Of a stretch of 64,000 bases of DNA, positions 1 through 10,139 are shown one piece after another. The stretch covers positions 3,782,001-3,846,000 of the forward strand of contig JAPFBL010000255.1 in NCBI GenBank assembly GCA_026182355.1, written 5' to 3'. The DNA is from Hermatobates lingyangjiaoensis (Eukaryota; Arthropoda; Insecta; Hemiptera; Hermatobatidae). The translations under genes were made by a program, and so were the position numbers. Numbering within the stretch: the first letter of the stretch is position 1; each line of letters opens with the position of its first letter. The notes beneath the pieces are model-generated. The model saw only the letters and a list, made by a program, of their open reading frames with translations, was not told where the DNA came from and did not search any database.

Positions 1-344
1 TGATCGTGAAAAAATTCGATCTCGAGATTTTAACGGAATTACATGTTTTGAGATCACAACTTTACGGAGGAAAACTGCACCCGCACTGGAGATTAAATTT
101 AGCACCCCTCACGTGGTTATTACTGAAGATCAGATCACTTATAATATGGATATATCCAAACAAAATAATAGTATGTTTGTTTTTTTAGATAAGGAAGTGT
201 AATTTAGAAATTGTTTCATGGATAAAAACAACTGAAAATCATAATTAAATTTACAATTAATACTACGACTAATAATTAATTCTATATGTAAAAATATATT
301 AATAATTATTAATAATGGGTTATTTGCCGTTGCATCTACAACGT

Positions 345-460
345 GCTTGGTCTCCCTTTCTCTTTTCTCCTGAAGACGAATTACCCAAAAATTCGAGTCT
401 GTAAGTGTGTTTTCTTACTCTGTGTGTTACTCTTCTTGAATTTTGAACTCGTAAATAATT
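345..460 (+). mobile_element. Short element with hammerhead-like motif (family A)
   Basis: The segment reads CTGAAGA, one C, a five-base stem (GAATT with AATTC) around a loop, then GAGTCTGTAAGTG. The pattern CTGANGA, stem II, GA-rich strand is the hammerhead ribozyme core layout, although here GAAA is replaced by GAGT. Upstream (GGTCTCCCTTTCT) and downstream (TTGAATTTTGAACT) it matches the copy at 23.6 kb, so it is a dispersed repeat and not a chance hairpin. Unlike most relatives it has no long (TA)n tail, only AT-rich sequence. Likely a non-coding fragment of a Penelope-like retroelement; that assignment is inference. Confidence 0.5.
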
Positions 461-2094
461 AATATAAATACGGTGATTCAATGGTTGAGATATCATTTAC
501 AATGTATCGTAAATTTAAACCAACAAACAAAATAATTTTTAAGTGAACATTTTTTCTTCATTATTAATTGTTTTATTAGATTACAACCAAAATCACAGTG
601 GTTCATATTATTTTAATGAAGTAGTTAAGTAATTTCTATCTGGTCTTAAAAATTTCAACTCTTGATTTCAGTACGGAACAGTACATTGTTGCCAAACGGG
701 GAGTGAACCTGGTTTTCACGGATCTGTACGTGCAACTACATTTGCAGGTCCTTCGCGGAGGGTGTTGATATGTAAGTCGGTTTCTCATTTTTGTAGAATT
801 GATTAACTATTGGAGTAATTTTTGAATCCGAGCATCACCTACTTTATTTTGAAAATATTTATTTTTGTATTAAACTTGGAAATTATTTTACAGAATGGTA
901 CTGCAAATAATTCTCTGTTTCATATTGCAATATGAAACTACAGTATGCTAATTGTTTTGATTACCATGTTTAATCTGAATGGTTGGTTTGTACTGGATGG
1001 TGCGGCTGTAGTTAATGTATTGATTACCAACAAGTTAGCGAATACCAACACACTTTAAATTCAACTTGAATCCAGGATTATTGCAAAAACCTTGTTGTCT
1101 GCATTAAGTAATAATAAATACTAATTCTGCAAGACTTTATAAAACAATCAAGGCTAAATAAACAAATTTAATTTATACTGTTTACAATTCGGTACTTCTA
1201 TTAGAAACCAACACTTTTTTCTCCCAGCACAAAAACCAAGATGAATATTTTGTGCATTTCATTTGCATTATTTGATTATATTACAAGTGACCGTGTTCTC
1301 TTCACAAAATTTTGTGAAAAATTTTTTGTGTAAAAGAAAATAAATTTAATTTGTTCAAGTTAAAATATTTTAATTCAAAATATTTAATTTGTTTAAAAGT
1401 AAATATTTTCTTTTAAACAAAACTTTCTGAATTTTCCATACATTTCATAGCCCATTCCAAGCGCTTCGAAAAGCAGAAGTCGTTTAATGAAATCTTTAAG
1501 TATATTTGGATAACAAAAGACTGAAACTTTAATCAAATAACTTAAAATTAATTATTGGTGGATGAAATTAAAGACTTTTTTTTTAATAACATGTAGGATT
1601 AATGGTGTTTAATTTGAGTACATTATTAATTCGGGGTCCAATGTTTTACGGAATTATTACAGATAACTACAACTTTATTGAATTCGCCAGTTAAGTTATA
1701 CATTTGTTAGTTTAACAAAAGTTGGAGATTGTATTTCGTGAAGTATTGTCAAAGTTAGACATTACTACACTTCTGAAATTTGTTAGTAAACTCAATTCAG
1801 TTGATCGTTGGGAGTGTTATAAACAAAAGGCTATAGTTTGTAGCGTCCACGTCACCTCAATTCTCTTTATATTCATTTTGCAGGGTTTCAATAATTCAAT
1901 AATTTAAATCTTTAGGAAGTTAACCATATGTTTCAGTATTTCATATATAAACCTCGTAAACATTATGAATAATATTGTAAACAATAAATAAAATTGAAAA
2001 TTTTCAAAATCCTTTGAAAAGTATTTTCTGTTCATTCGTGTTTCATGTTTTTAAGTTTTAATGGTGTAATCGTAATTCATTAGGTTATTAGACT
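461..2094. other. AT-rich sequence without recognised gene
   Basis: No reading frame here has a recognisable domain. The only open stretches are short and AT-driven, for example 1722-1907. I see no repeat shared with the rest of the window. Confidence 0.5.
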
Positions 2095-2433
2095 TTGGGT
2101 GGATATTTGGTTTCTCTCTATATTTATAATATTTACAGCGATACCTCCAAAACTGCATTACATCAGTAACAGGATACACATTTCATAAAACAGTTCACAA
2201 CACACTGCTAGATCTGGCCAGATCGTTTCGTCGGCGGCGATACTGCAAAGTAGATGGCAAGGCGTGCGATGAAGTGTAGAATGGAATTAAGAAGTGGCGA
2301 AGAAACACAAGGCATGGCGAGTTGATCGAGTAAGGGCGAGAGACGATTCCAAAAGGTGAAGATGGCGACAACAACAAGTCGAGATGGCGAAAACAGCTGG
2401 TTCTTACTGACTTGCGTCAGTGTTGCCGCTACA
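2095..2433 (-). repeat. LTR of TRIM-like element (3' copy on minus strand)
   Basis: About 310 bp matches 3161-3490 with three substitutions, plus one 17-bp tandem duplication present only in the other copy. The outermost 30 bp (2095-2124) are more diverged, with a 2-bp length difference. The same short shadow frame appears in both LTRs (2195-2377 and 3235-3417) and is unlikely to be a gene. Confidence 0.85.
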
Positions 2434-2449
2434 TCACACCTCCCCCAGC
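2434..2449 (-). other. Polypurine tract
   Basis: On the minus strand this is GCTGGGGGAGGTGTGA, directly abutting the TGTA start of the downstream LTR. A purine run in that position primes plus-strand DNA synthesis in LTR retroelements. Position and composition are seen; the function follows from the family. Confidence 0.65.
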
Positions 2450-2569
2450 GGAGAAGTTAACCTTCGAAGCATGAAAAACGAACGAGCCGTCCGGAGCGAG
2501 TAACTCGAGGTGGTGGATCGTCCGTTGGCTTCATCGAGGCGTTGGTTGAATTGTCAGATGTTGAGTCGG

Positions 2570-3110
2570 CCTGGAGGTGAGTTACCAGGTGTTCGATTGG
2601 CCTGGAGGCGAGTTACCAGGTGTTCGATGGGCCTGGAGGCGAGTTACCAGGTGTTGAGTTTGCCTGGAGGCGAGTTACCAGGCGTTGAGTTGGTCTGGAG
2701 GTGTGTTACCAGATGTTCGATGGGCCTGGAGGCGAGTTACCAGGTGTTGAGTTTGCCTGGAGGCGAGTTACCAGGTGTTGAGTTGGCCTGGAGGCGAGTT
2801 ACCAGGCGTTGAGTTGACCTGGAGGCGAGTTACCAGGCGTTGAGTTGACCTGGAGGCGAGTTACCAGGCGTTGAGTTGACCTGGAGGCGAGTTACCAGGC
2901 GTTGAGTTGACCTGGAGGCGAGTTACCAGGCGTTGAGTTGACCTGGAGGCGAGTTACCAGGCGTTGAGTTGACCTGGAGGCGAGTTACCAGGCGTTGAGT
3001 TGACCTGGAGGCGAGTTACCAGGCGTTGAGTTGGCCTGGAGGCGAGTTACCAGGCGTTGAGTTGGTCTGGAGGTGTGTTACCAGATGTTCGATGGGCCTG
3101 GAGGCGAGGA
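2570..3110. repeat. 31-bp minisatellite, 17 full units plus a partial
   Basis: Units begin with CCTGGAGGCGAGTTACCAGG every 31 bp from 2570; the eighteenth is cut off after about 14 bp near 3110. Variants include GGTGTTCGATGGG and GGCGTTGAGTTGA tails. Units 9 to 14 are nearly identical, so the array has been homogenised recently. The variant TCTGGAGGTGTGTTACCAGA recurs twice (2696 and 3065), followed each time by the same GATGGG unit, which suggests block duplication. Because 31 is not a multiple of three, the open frame at 2510-2812 is a by-product of the repeat. Confidence 0.9.
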
Positions 3111-3116
3111 TATTTT

Positions 3117-3132
3117 CGGGCGGAAACACCAA
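3117..3132 (-). other. Putative primer binding site
   Basis: The minus strand reads TTGGTGTTTCCGCCCG immediately inside the upstream LTR. PBS sequences normally begin TGG, complementary to the CCA end of a tRNA. Which tRNA would prime here was not determined. Confidence 0.55.
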
Positions 3133-3490
3133 TTTAGAGGATATTTATTTTCTCTCCCTGTATTTATAATATTTACAGCGATACCTCCAAAACTGCATTA
3201 CATCAGTAACAGGATACACATTTCATAAAACAGTTCACAACACACTGCTAGATCTGGCCAGATCGTTTCGTCGGCTGCGATACTGCAAAGCAGATGGTAA
3301 GGCGTGCGATGAAGTGTAGAATGGAATTAAGAAGTGGCGAAGAAACACAAGGCATGGCGAGTTGATCGAGTAAGGGCGAGAGACGATTCCAAAAGGTGAA
3401 GATGGCGACAACAACAAGTCGAGATGGCGAAAACAGCTGGTTCTTAAAAACAGCTGGTTCTTACTGACTTGCGTCAGTGTTGCCGCTACA
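3133..3490 (-). repeat. LTR of TRIM-like element (5' copy on minus strand)
   Basis: Matches 2095-2433. It contains a tandem duplication of the 17-bp AAAACAGCTGGTTCTTA block near 3430-3463, absent from the partner. It starts TGTAGCGG on the minus strand and is followed outside by the AGACT target duplication at 3491. Confidence 0.85.
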
Positions 3491-3928
3491 AGACTGAACG
3501 TAGTTACATACGCAGACTTATTTTACCCTCTAAAAAGTAAGGAAAATTCGTGCATTTTATTCATTCGCTATAAATATCATTTTTACATTACTTCTAATAT
3601 ATATTAGAATATACACACAAAAATACCTTTTTTTGGACTATGGTGAATTATTAACTATTTTTGAATCATTAAGATTGTTTTCTTGAAGAAAGAAATCAGT
3701 GAAATTTTACCAGTTCTTTAGTTCAATAAGTGAAAACAATTTTTCGATATTGTGATTGTCGATAAAAGGGAAGTTCCCTGTTGTGAACATTCATGTGATT
3801 TTATCAGGCAGTACTAAAGAAATGCCTATGCTCTTCAAATAGCAGTGTTGGACCTTGATGTGTCACCATCAATACAATACAAAAGACCAAAACAACCTGC
3901 TTGAAACTGAAAGAAAAATACTTTCAAT

Positions 3929-4090
3929 TTGAAAAAGAAAGAAACAACAGTAAACCAGAGAGTATATGGAAATGAAATGTCTATCCCTAATGTTCGACGA
4001 CTTGAACGAAGTAATCGACCAAGAAGAATGGGCCAGAAAGCAGGGCACAGTAAATGTCCTTATAGGATAGGCATGGGCAACTGTTGTTCA
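3929..4090 (+). other. Coding-looking fragment, unidentified
   Basis: The frame through 3966-4068 reads FDDLNEVIDQEEWARKQGT in its centre, which has the look of ordinary protein more than of AT-rich noise. It is open only briefly and stops soon afterwards. A second frame (3929-4252) is longer but of poorer composition. I do not recognise the family. It could be a decayed exon, a retrocopy or transposon debris. Confidence 0.25.
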
Positions 4091-4779
4091 ACTGCGAGCA
4101 GCATTTTCCTATTCCAAGTCGGTGAGTGCTGCATGATAGCACACAGATGCAAGAAATATTATATTGTAGTATATACTCTCCTTGTATTATGGAAAGAAAA
4201 CCCAGAAAATAAAAACATAAACACTAATCTCTTTAAGATCTTCTGTGGATAAGACTGTATATATACCAGGGTGACCCAAGATACCCAGAAAATATATTCC
4301 AAGTATTTTTAATACTTGGGTAAAAAAGAAGTAGCACACCGCCTCTCTAACTCTTTTAACATATTTTATTCAAAAGGGTAATCACTCCTGACTTCATCTT
4401 TGATTTTTAGAAGACCAGTCAAGAACTAACCTAAATAATAAATTTTCGCAATCGGAGTGAACTGCTACACCAAGTTCAACTGTAGAGCAGAGAAATCTGG
4501 ACGCTGACTGCTTGAAAGTGTTGGAGTCGGACCAATATTTAGCTTCAAATCATTAAAAACAATAGTTAGTTACAACGTCTATGCCCTTGTGAAATAGCCT
4601 TTGGGAATCATTTTGCACTTTTGAATAAAATATGAAAAAAGAGTAATAGTCTTTTACTATGCTATTAAAAAGACGAGGAATAAATTTTCTGGGTGTTTTT
4701 TAGGCCACCTTGTTAGAGATAGAGGTCTGATGTTGTTATTTTGTGAAGACAATGCTTAATATAGTGAATCAATTTCCAG

Positions 4780-5110
4780 CAAGCTTACCCAATGCCTAGT
4801 GAACGTTGATGATTAGTGATAACTGCGAGATCTGTGGGACCTTTGGACGAACCTTGGAGAAATTCGCAACAACTGTTAGAGAGCTAGGGCTAGAGCTGAG
4901 TGAAAGCAAAAGTTTATTGCTAATAAAAATGAAGTTGTCTATGAGGCGGTACTAAAGCTGGTAACTTCTGGGAGCGAATCACGAACAATCGTAAAAGCTG
5001 ATGAAAACGCGCTTAGCACATGGACAGCGCAGGGTTCACCGGAGTGATTTGAAGTTTTCAAGGAAGCAAATAAGGAAGCTATAAGGCTTGAAACATCATA
5101 AAATTAATAA
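4780..5110 (+). pseudogene. Possible non-LTR reverse transcriptase scrap
   Basis: One frame gives FGRTLEKFATTVRELGLELS followed by ESKSLLL. That resembles the stretch after the catalytic motif of LINE reverse transcriptases, where a helix is followed by GLxLNxxK. Another frame continues with a coding-looking stretch (VVYEAVLKLVTSGSESRTI). There are stops and a frame change. No YADD motif is visible, so the assignment is weak. A CAATAAAAAG poly(A)-signal-like site lies near 5146. Confidence 0.3.
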
Positions 5111-7080
5111 TTATTATTCATATATTTTAATATTTTAAAAGATTTCAATAAAAAGCCCATATGTGAATACAAAACTATTTTGTTTTTTATAATGAATAGA
5201 TTATGAGAAATATCAAAATATAGATGGTTGCATTAACAGGACTGTGAGCAGTGTTCAATCATGGTTATGGAAACAAATATTAGACGGTCTAAGTTTTATT
5301 TTATTATAAATGATGTTATTATTCGAGAATCCTTTAAAATATGTGCGCTAAAGGAAAATTGATTTTAAGGAGAAATCTGTATATATATTGAACTGTAGTA
5401 TGGGATTTGACATTTAATCTGGAATACACGGAGATTCAGTCCAACGTTCAGTCAAATGGAATTTAATAGATAAATTAGCATACCCTTCTCATGACATATT
5501 GTTCGAAGCCTAGTGCTGTGAGTTAAGTCATTTATCTGATAAGCTGAGGCATTGCCAATTTGAGTTTTACTCTCCTCTCCTACAACAATGTCTGTTTGTT
5601 GCCACTGATACTGATTATTATATATTCAATAATAACTCATTTGCTCATCATTGTCAATTATATATAAAAAAACTACATGAAGAAATAAATGTGGAGCTTC
5701 AAGTAAAGCACAGTGGCTATTGTGTTTAGAAAAGTACCTTCTTTATGTAAAAAGATACACTTTATGTAAAACATTTGCTACAAGATCAAATCAAAAGGAA
5801 ACACTACGTTGAAAGCTGGCTAAGCAAGTACATATGGGTGATTTTTTTTTTAAAATAATAACTATAAGAATTAAAGGTTGATCTCTATAGTTAAGTAAAA
5901 ATGTGAGATGCTTCAGTAAGCATTTGTACACATTTCTGATATATAAAAATGTCAGAGGGCTGAAATATACATCAATCTTGAATCAAAATTGAATTGAATT
6001 TCATAGAAAATCATAGAAATTCATAGAAATTCATAGAAAATTTTAATTTCATTAAAACTGAATATCATAGAAAAATTGATATTTTTTTTTATAAAAAGAA
6101 AGCTGATCTATAGTTTAATAAATACAAATAGTTTTAATAATTAAGACATTTTCTCTAATGTTAATTTTTTTTCCATAGTTTTCTTGATAACACTATTATT
6201 TTTATTCATTTTTCTTTGTTTATATTACACGGCTTCAAAAAAAATATTTAAAAGTACGTTGAAACAGTTGTAATAAAAAAATGAAGTATTTGTTTAAAAC
6301 AGCTACAGTAAGTTTAAGCATACTTACATTATTTATTTTGTCATCCAACATTTTGAAGAAGTCAAATTGGCTGGACGAAATTTCCCTGAAAAAATAAATG
6401 TAAACTCATCTTAAAAAGTGAGAAAGAATTTGAACAAATCAATTTTATTCAACACAATTCAAATTTCAAATATAATTAGTATTAAGGGTATTTATTTTGG
6501 AAGTGTACCATTGTTGAGTCGAGATATCAATTTATAAAGGACTAACAATAAACTGGAACAGATGAGTTCGTGAGATTTTCTTGAGTTGAAATAAATGAAG
6601 AAGAAAGAAAAGCATGCTGATGCAAAAACTATGACTAGCCACTACTAAGATATTATAATTAATATCTTAGGCATTTATGTATAACAGAAAAAAATTAGAT
6701 GTTCATGACTTGACATTCCAAGATTTCACGAGAGTCATAAAAATGAATTATTTTGTTGAGAAGTGCTGAGAAAGTTTTGATTGCAATAAACATCTAAGTT
6801 CATTACTGTATCCACTAAAAAATGAGTTTGTTTATGTTTGACACATCATTTACTTATCTTCTGTATGAAAAAAGATAAGTATATGACTTTTTTCTGTACA
6901 TAATTAGCTCTTATCCACTGAAATACTTTTTTTTAATTGTAAATGTCACTTACATTTACAGGATTTTTTTTATTTATTAAATTAATAACTAATTTTCTTA
7001 GAGTAAATTAATAATATCTTTGTGTTCCAAAATACCATTATCCATTTAAATATATTATTTAATAAACTTAGTTTATTATC
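5111..7080. other. AT-rich sequence with a small internal repeat
   Basis: No gene is recognised. At 6000-6075 there is a short tandem repeat of a TCATAGAAA unit (four to five imperfect copies). The rest has homopolymer runs and no domain-like frame. Confidence 0.5.
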
Positions 7081-7084
7081 AAAG

Positions 7085-7395
7085 AAAGACCTCAGCGATC
7101 TGAGTCACTGGCTAACATTGAGAGTTCGACTGGCAAAGTCGAAGTTCTTTGTTCTAACCATGGTTAGAAAATCCAAGCTGCTTGATTTTCCAAACTGAAT
7201 ACCTGAAGCTGGGACCAGTGTAATTGTTGTGTTATGTAATGGCTGCCGACTACTATACGTCTTCTCCGAAAGGCAGCATACACAAAATTCCTCTTCTCCT
7301 ACAAGAAAAATCTATGTCATGACGAAGATCCGGGCCCCTAATCTTCAGGACTAAAGGAAAGCATGCCCTGTTACCTCATCTCACTCCTGTAGAAG
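7085..7395 (-). mobile_element. SINE-like fragment (family 2)
   Basis: On the minus strand GGCATGCTTTCCTTTAGTCC followed by GAAGATTAGGGGCCCGGATC parallels the tRNA-like head at 14.2 kb (ATGCTTGCCTTTAGTACTGA). The segment also shares the fixed order of this head and an AGAAAAATCT-like stretch. It is diverged, and the boundaries are approximate. Confidence 0.4.
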
Positions 7396-8279
7396 GAATA
7401 TTTTTTTAAATTAATGTGCAGTCAGAAATAATTTGAATTGTTTACTGGAGAAACACATTTACGACTCACATTAAAAATGACATTCCTGTATGGCAAATCA
7501 AAGAATTTATTGAGGCTGAAACATCTAGCTGTTCATCAACTAGCAATATTCTTTAATCAAGCTTTCATGAAATTGTTTAAACCAATATACTTAATCTTAT
7601 CCCATAGTACTGAATATTTTTTTCTGTCATTATGCGAATAAATCCCAATACATGTAGCCAACTGACTACAAGTTATAGTATTTAGAAATATTTACTACTT
7701 TGGTCTTATAATTAAAGTATTGGATAAATAGTTAAATCGGGTGGACAACCATTGATGGGAGTCCGTGACATGATTCCACTGCCTGGGGACGATTTGGTGT
7801 AGTGAAGGTACCGTACCATAATCTTTGTGAACAACCTTGAGGGTTTAAACCCTCTATCTATAATAGATGATGTAGGAATTGAACGAGAAGGAGTGTTACT
7901 GCGAAATAGTTTGTTGCAATCTGTTACCAAGTTGTGAACAAAACAAAAACATTTAATCTTGATCAATGATTTTGTTTGATTCATCAATGGTAGGGATGAA
8001 AGTTTTCTAAAAAAATAGCATAAAGGGATGGTTAGTGACATGTATTGTATGGTTTGGCGGAAACCCAAACTGTATTTAATGAAGATTGGTTAAATAATGC
8101 ATAATTTTGCATAGATTTTTATTATTTCATATCGTAACATGACGTTTGGTTTATTTATCTTTCACACAGTCAGTTGAAGCTTTATAACAAATTATATATT
8201 ATACCTACGAAAAATTACGAATTTTAGTGAGAAGAGTAGTACCAATTTGATACTGACGCTTGTTGAAGGAGAGGGGATG

Positions 8280-8475
8280 ATACGTGGACCATTTGCCTGA
8301 CTCTGGAGTTTTCCTGATCCTGATCAAGGTCGTGTGGGTTGGCCTGATGGGGCGGCAGGGAAGCCCCCAGGGAGGCGGCACTTGACGCGGGGCCCACCAT
8401 CCGATCTGGGGACCCGCCCCCGTCCTCTTCCCCGCCTCCGACACACTCCTCCTCTCCCCCGCTGTCACTACCACC
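8280..8475 (-). other. GC-rich island, candidate exon
   Basis: This block is strikingly GC-rich in an AT-rich setting. On the minus strand one frame runs open from about 8465 to 8220 and reads DSGGEEEECVGGGEEDGGGS, then PDRMVGPASSAASLGASLPP and HQANPHDLDQDQENSRVRQ. This acidic, glycine- and serine-rich composition is typical of a disordered region in a nuclear regulatory protein. Splice sites are not convincing: an AG lies upstream (GGTGGTAG), and possible GT donors are weak. A second minus-strand frame (8205-8474) is also open. I cannot name a family. It may be an internal exon of a large-intron gene, or a GC-rich regulatory island. Confidence 0.35.
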
Positions 8476-8737
8476 TATTCAACAGGCATTCACTAATCAC
8501 ACTTTCTTTATATCGTGAAGGAACTCGAATAGAGGCGAAGAAAAAATCTTAAATGATAAATGAAATGAATATTAAATGAAAAAATGGATCACTGGTGGAC
8601 AACATTTTCTCAGTAAACTATAAAATTCTAAAGTTTAACCCACTAAAATTGAGCAGTCCTGTTAGATATTTTTCTGCTATCCCGAAATCTATTGCAATAC
8701 ATCATCATGAATAAAAAAGCTAATTTTTCTTTATACT

Positions 8738-8814
8738 TTGTCATTCATCTAAGTATGAGTTAGGTATGTTTCAGTTAGATGAATGCTTTCTATGCGAAGA
8801 AGGCATAATGAAAG
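8738..8814. repeat. 77-bp direct repeat, copy 1, with hairpin core
   Basis: Nearly identical to 9771-9847. Inside it CATTCATCTAA (8742-8752) and TTAGATGAATG (8775-8785) form an 11-bp inverted repeat around a 22-base spacer. Confidence 0.75.
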
Positions 8815-9770
8815 ACAAGTGTAAATTGTCTTTTCATATCATTATAATTTGCTGAAACATAATTAACTGGAAAAACACACATTATCTGTAAATTTTAATA
8901 ACATCATCGTCAGAAGGAGGGAGAAGGGAGGTAAATAATTCAACCCTTGCAATGATAGTTGTTGATAACTGTCAATCACAAGAATAATTGGACCTGTTTT
9001 TTCTGTTCCTTCATTCACAAACTCATGACGATTTTTGAACAGCTATCAATTGTATTTTTCTATTCCAACTTATTGTCAAACTATAAGAAATGAACTATAA
9101 AAACAAGAATATAAGTTTCTACAAGGCTGCATATAGGTTAACGCAGGTGAACATATATGTGAAAATTAATGACACAAAGTAACAAAAAAAAAAACAACAA
9201 GAAAATAATAACTACTCTCTAAAAGATTTATTATTTGATTTGAAGTAATAAAATATACTACTCTGAATTTCACTATGAACTCGAACTGTTTTCCGAAAGA
9301 ACAATAGTTCGTCATCTCGTTAATCATGTAAAACTAATTTACAAAATCGGCGAAGACTAAATACAATTGCATGTTGTTTGATTCTTACTTAGAGAATAAT
9401 GTACGAAATTTGTCGAACAACTCCAATAACAACCAGGTAAGACGGTTACCTCTTATCTTAATGCAAATAACATTGTTAGCAACAATTGCATGTAGTTGCA
9501 GAGTAGATAGAAATATTTATACCACTCTGTATGGAATAAATCCGGTTATTACTAATAATATTCTTTTTGAAAAATAAGATAGATAATAACAATAGACCTT
9601 AAATATTAATTACTACCGTTGGAGTTGTGTGGCTGTAATAAAAGTATACTGTTGGTCATTTGTTTGAAGAAAAGGAAGCCCAGAGATTAAAATCATTAAT
9701 TCGCCAAGTATATGTAATATCTCTTACTTAAGTGCTATTCTAGGAGCTGAAAGTGCGCTTTATTTGTTAT

Positions 9771-9847
9771 TTGTCATACATCTAAGTATGAGTTAGGTAT
9801 GTTTCAGTTAGATGAATGCTTTCTATGCGAAGACGGCGTGATGAAAG
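9771..9847. repeat. 77-bp direct repeat, copy 2
   Basis: Matches 8738-8814 with few differences (for example CATACATCTAA in place of CATTCATCTAA, and GACGGCGTG in place of GAAGGCATA). The two copies are about 1.03 kb apart in the same orientation. Confidence 0.75.
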
Positions 9848-10135
9848 TGGACCACATTTATTTAATGGCCGAACTGGAGTGTGTGAGAAATGCCACTCAA
9901 GCATTCTTCATCGTCTCTGCAACCTATACTGGGCTGCGCGGCACGGAATGCCAAGAATAGAAAGGACAAAATCAACCAAAACATGGTTGATTCCACATTG
10001 GGTGACCTGAATGATATTTTGCTCATGTTTTTTAAAATGGAGTTGTTTCATTTCAGGAGTAGGTACAGGCTCGGGACCGACACCTTTACATTCTCTCCTA
10101 GGACAGCATGTACATAACTTTCCATCTTTCAAATG
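9848..10135. other. Coding-looking segment of unclear strand
   Basis: Two overlapping frames look plausible. The plus frame from 9816 contains CEKCHSS. The minus frame ending at 9908 begins MKDGKLCTCCPRRECKGVGP and continues EPVPTPEMKQL, followed on the DNA by a possible CAG|GTCACC donor. Cysteine pairs suggest a zinc-binding stretch, but no known spacing is complete. It could be an exon or transposon debris. Confidence 0.25.
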
Positions 10136-10139
10136 AAGA

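Larger units (their letters stand above)
2095..3490 (-). mobile_element. Non-autonomous LTR retrotransposon (TRIM-like) with minisatellite core
   Basis: Two direct repeats of 339 and 358 bp flank a 0.7 kb interior. Read on the minus strand the element starts TGTAGCGGCAACACTG. Just inside the upstream LTR is TTGGTGTTTCCGCCCG (3132-3117), with the TGG start typical of a tRNA primer binding site. Just before the downstream LTR is a purine-rich GCTGGGGGAGGTGTGA (2449-2434), a good polypurine tract. AGACT occurs immediately outside both ends (2090-2094 and 3491-3495), as expected for a 5-bp target duplication. There is no gag, protease, reverse transcriptase or integrase; the interior is almost wholly a 31-bp tandem array. 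The architecture fits a terminal-repeat retrotransposon in miniature mobilised in trans. The superfamily is not determined; the PBS and PPT layout would suit Ty3/gypsy. Confidence 0.85.

Noticed and set aside
2510..2812. Open frame of 100 codons rich in repeated blocks
   Set aside because: It is the translation of a 31-bp tandem array; the period is not a multiple of three and the frame ends inside the array.
2570..3110. Regularly spaced repeat resembling a CRISPR array
   Set aside because: Units are contiguous with no unique spacers, in a eukaryotic setting, inside an LTR element.
2195..3417. Two nearly identical 60-codon minus-strand frames (2195-2377 and 3235-3417)
   Set aside because: They are the same stretch of the two LTRs. 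Duplication comes from the LTRs and there is no domain.
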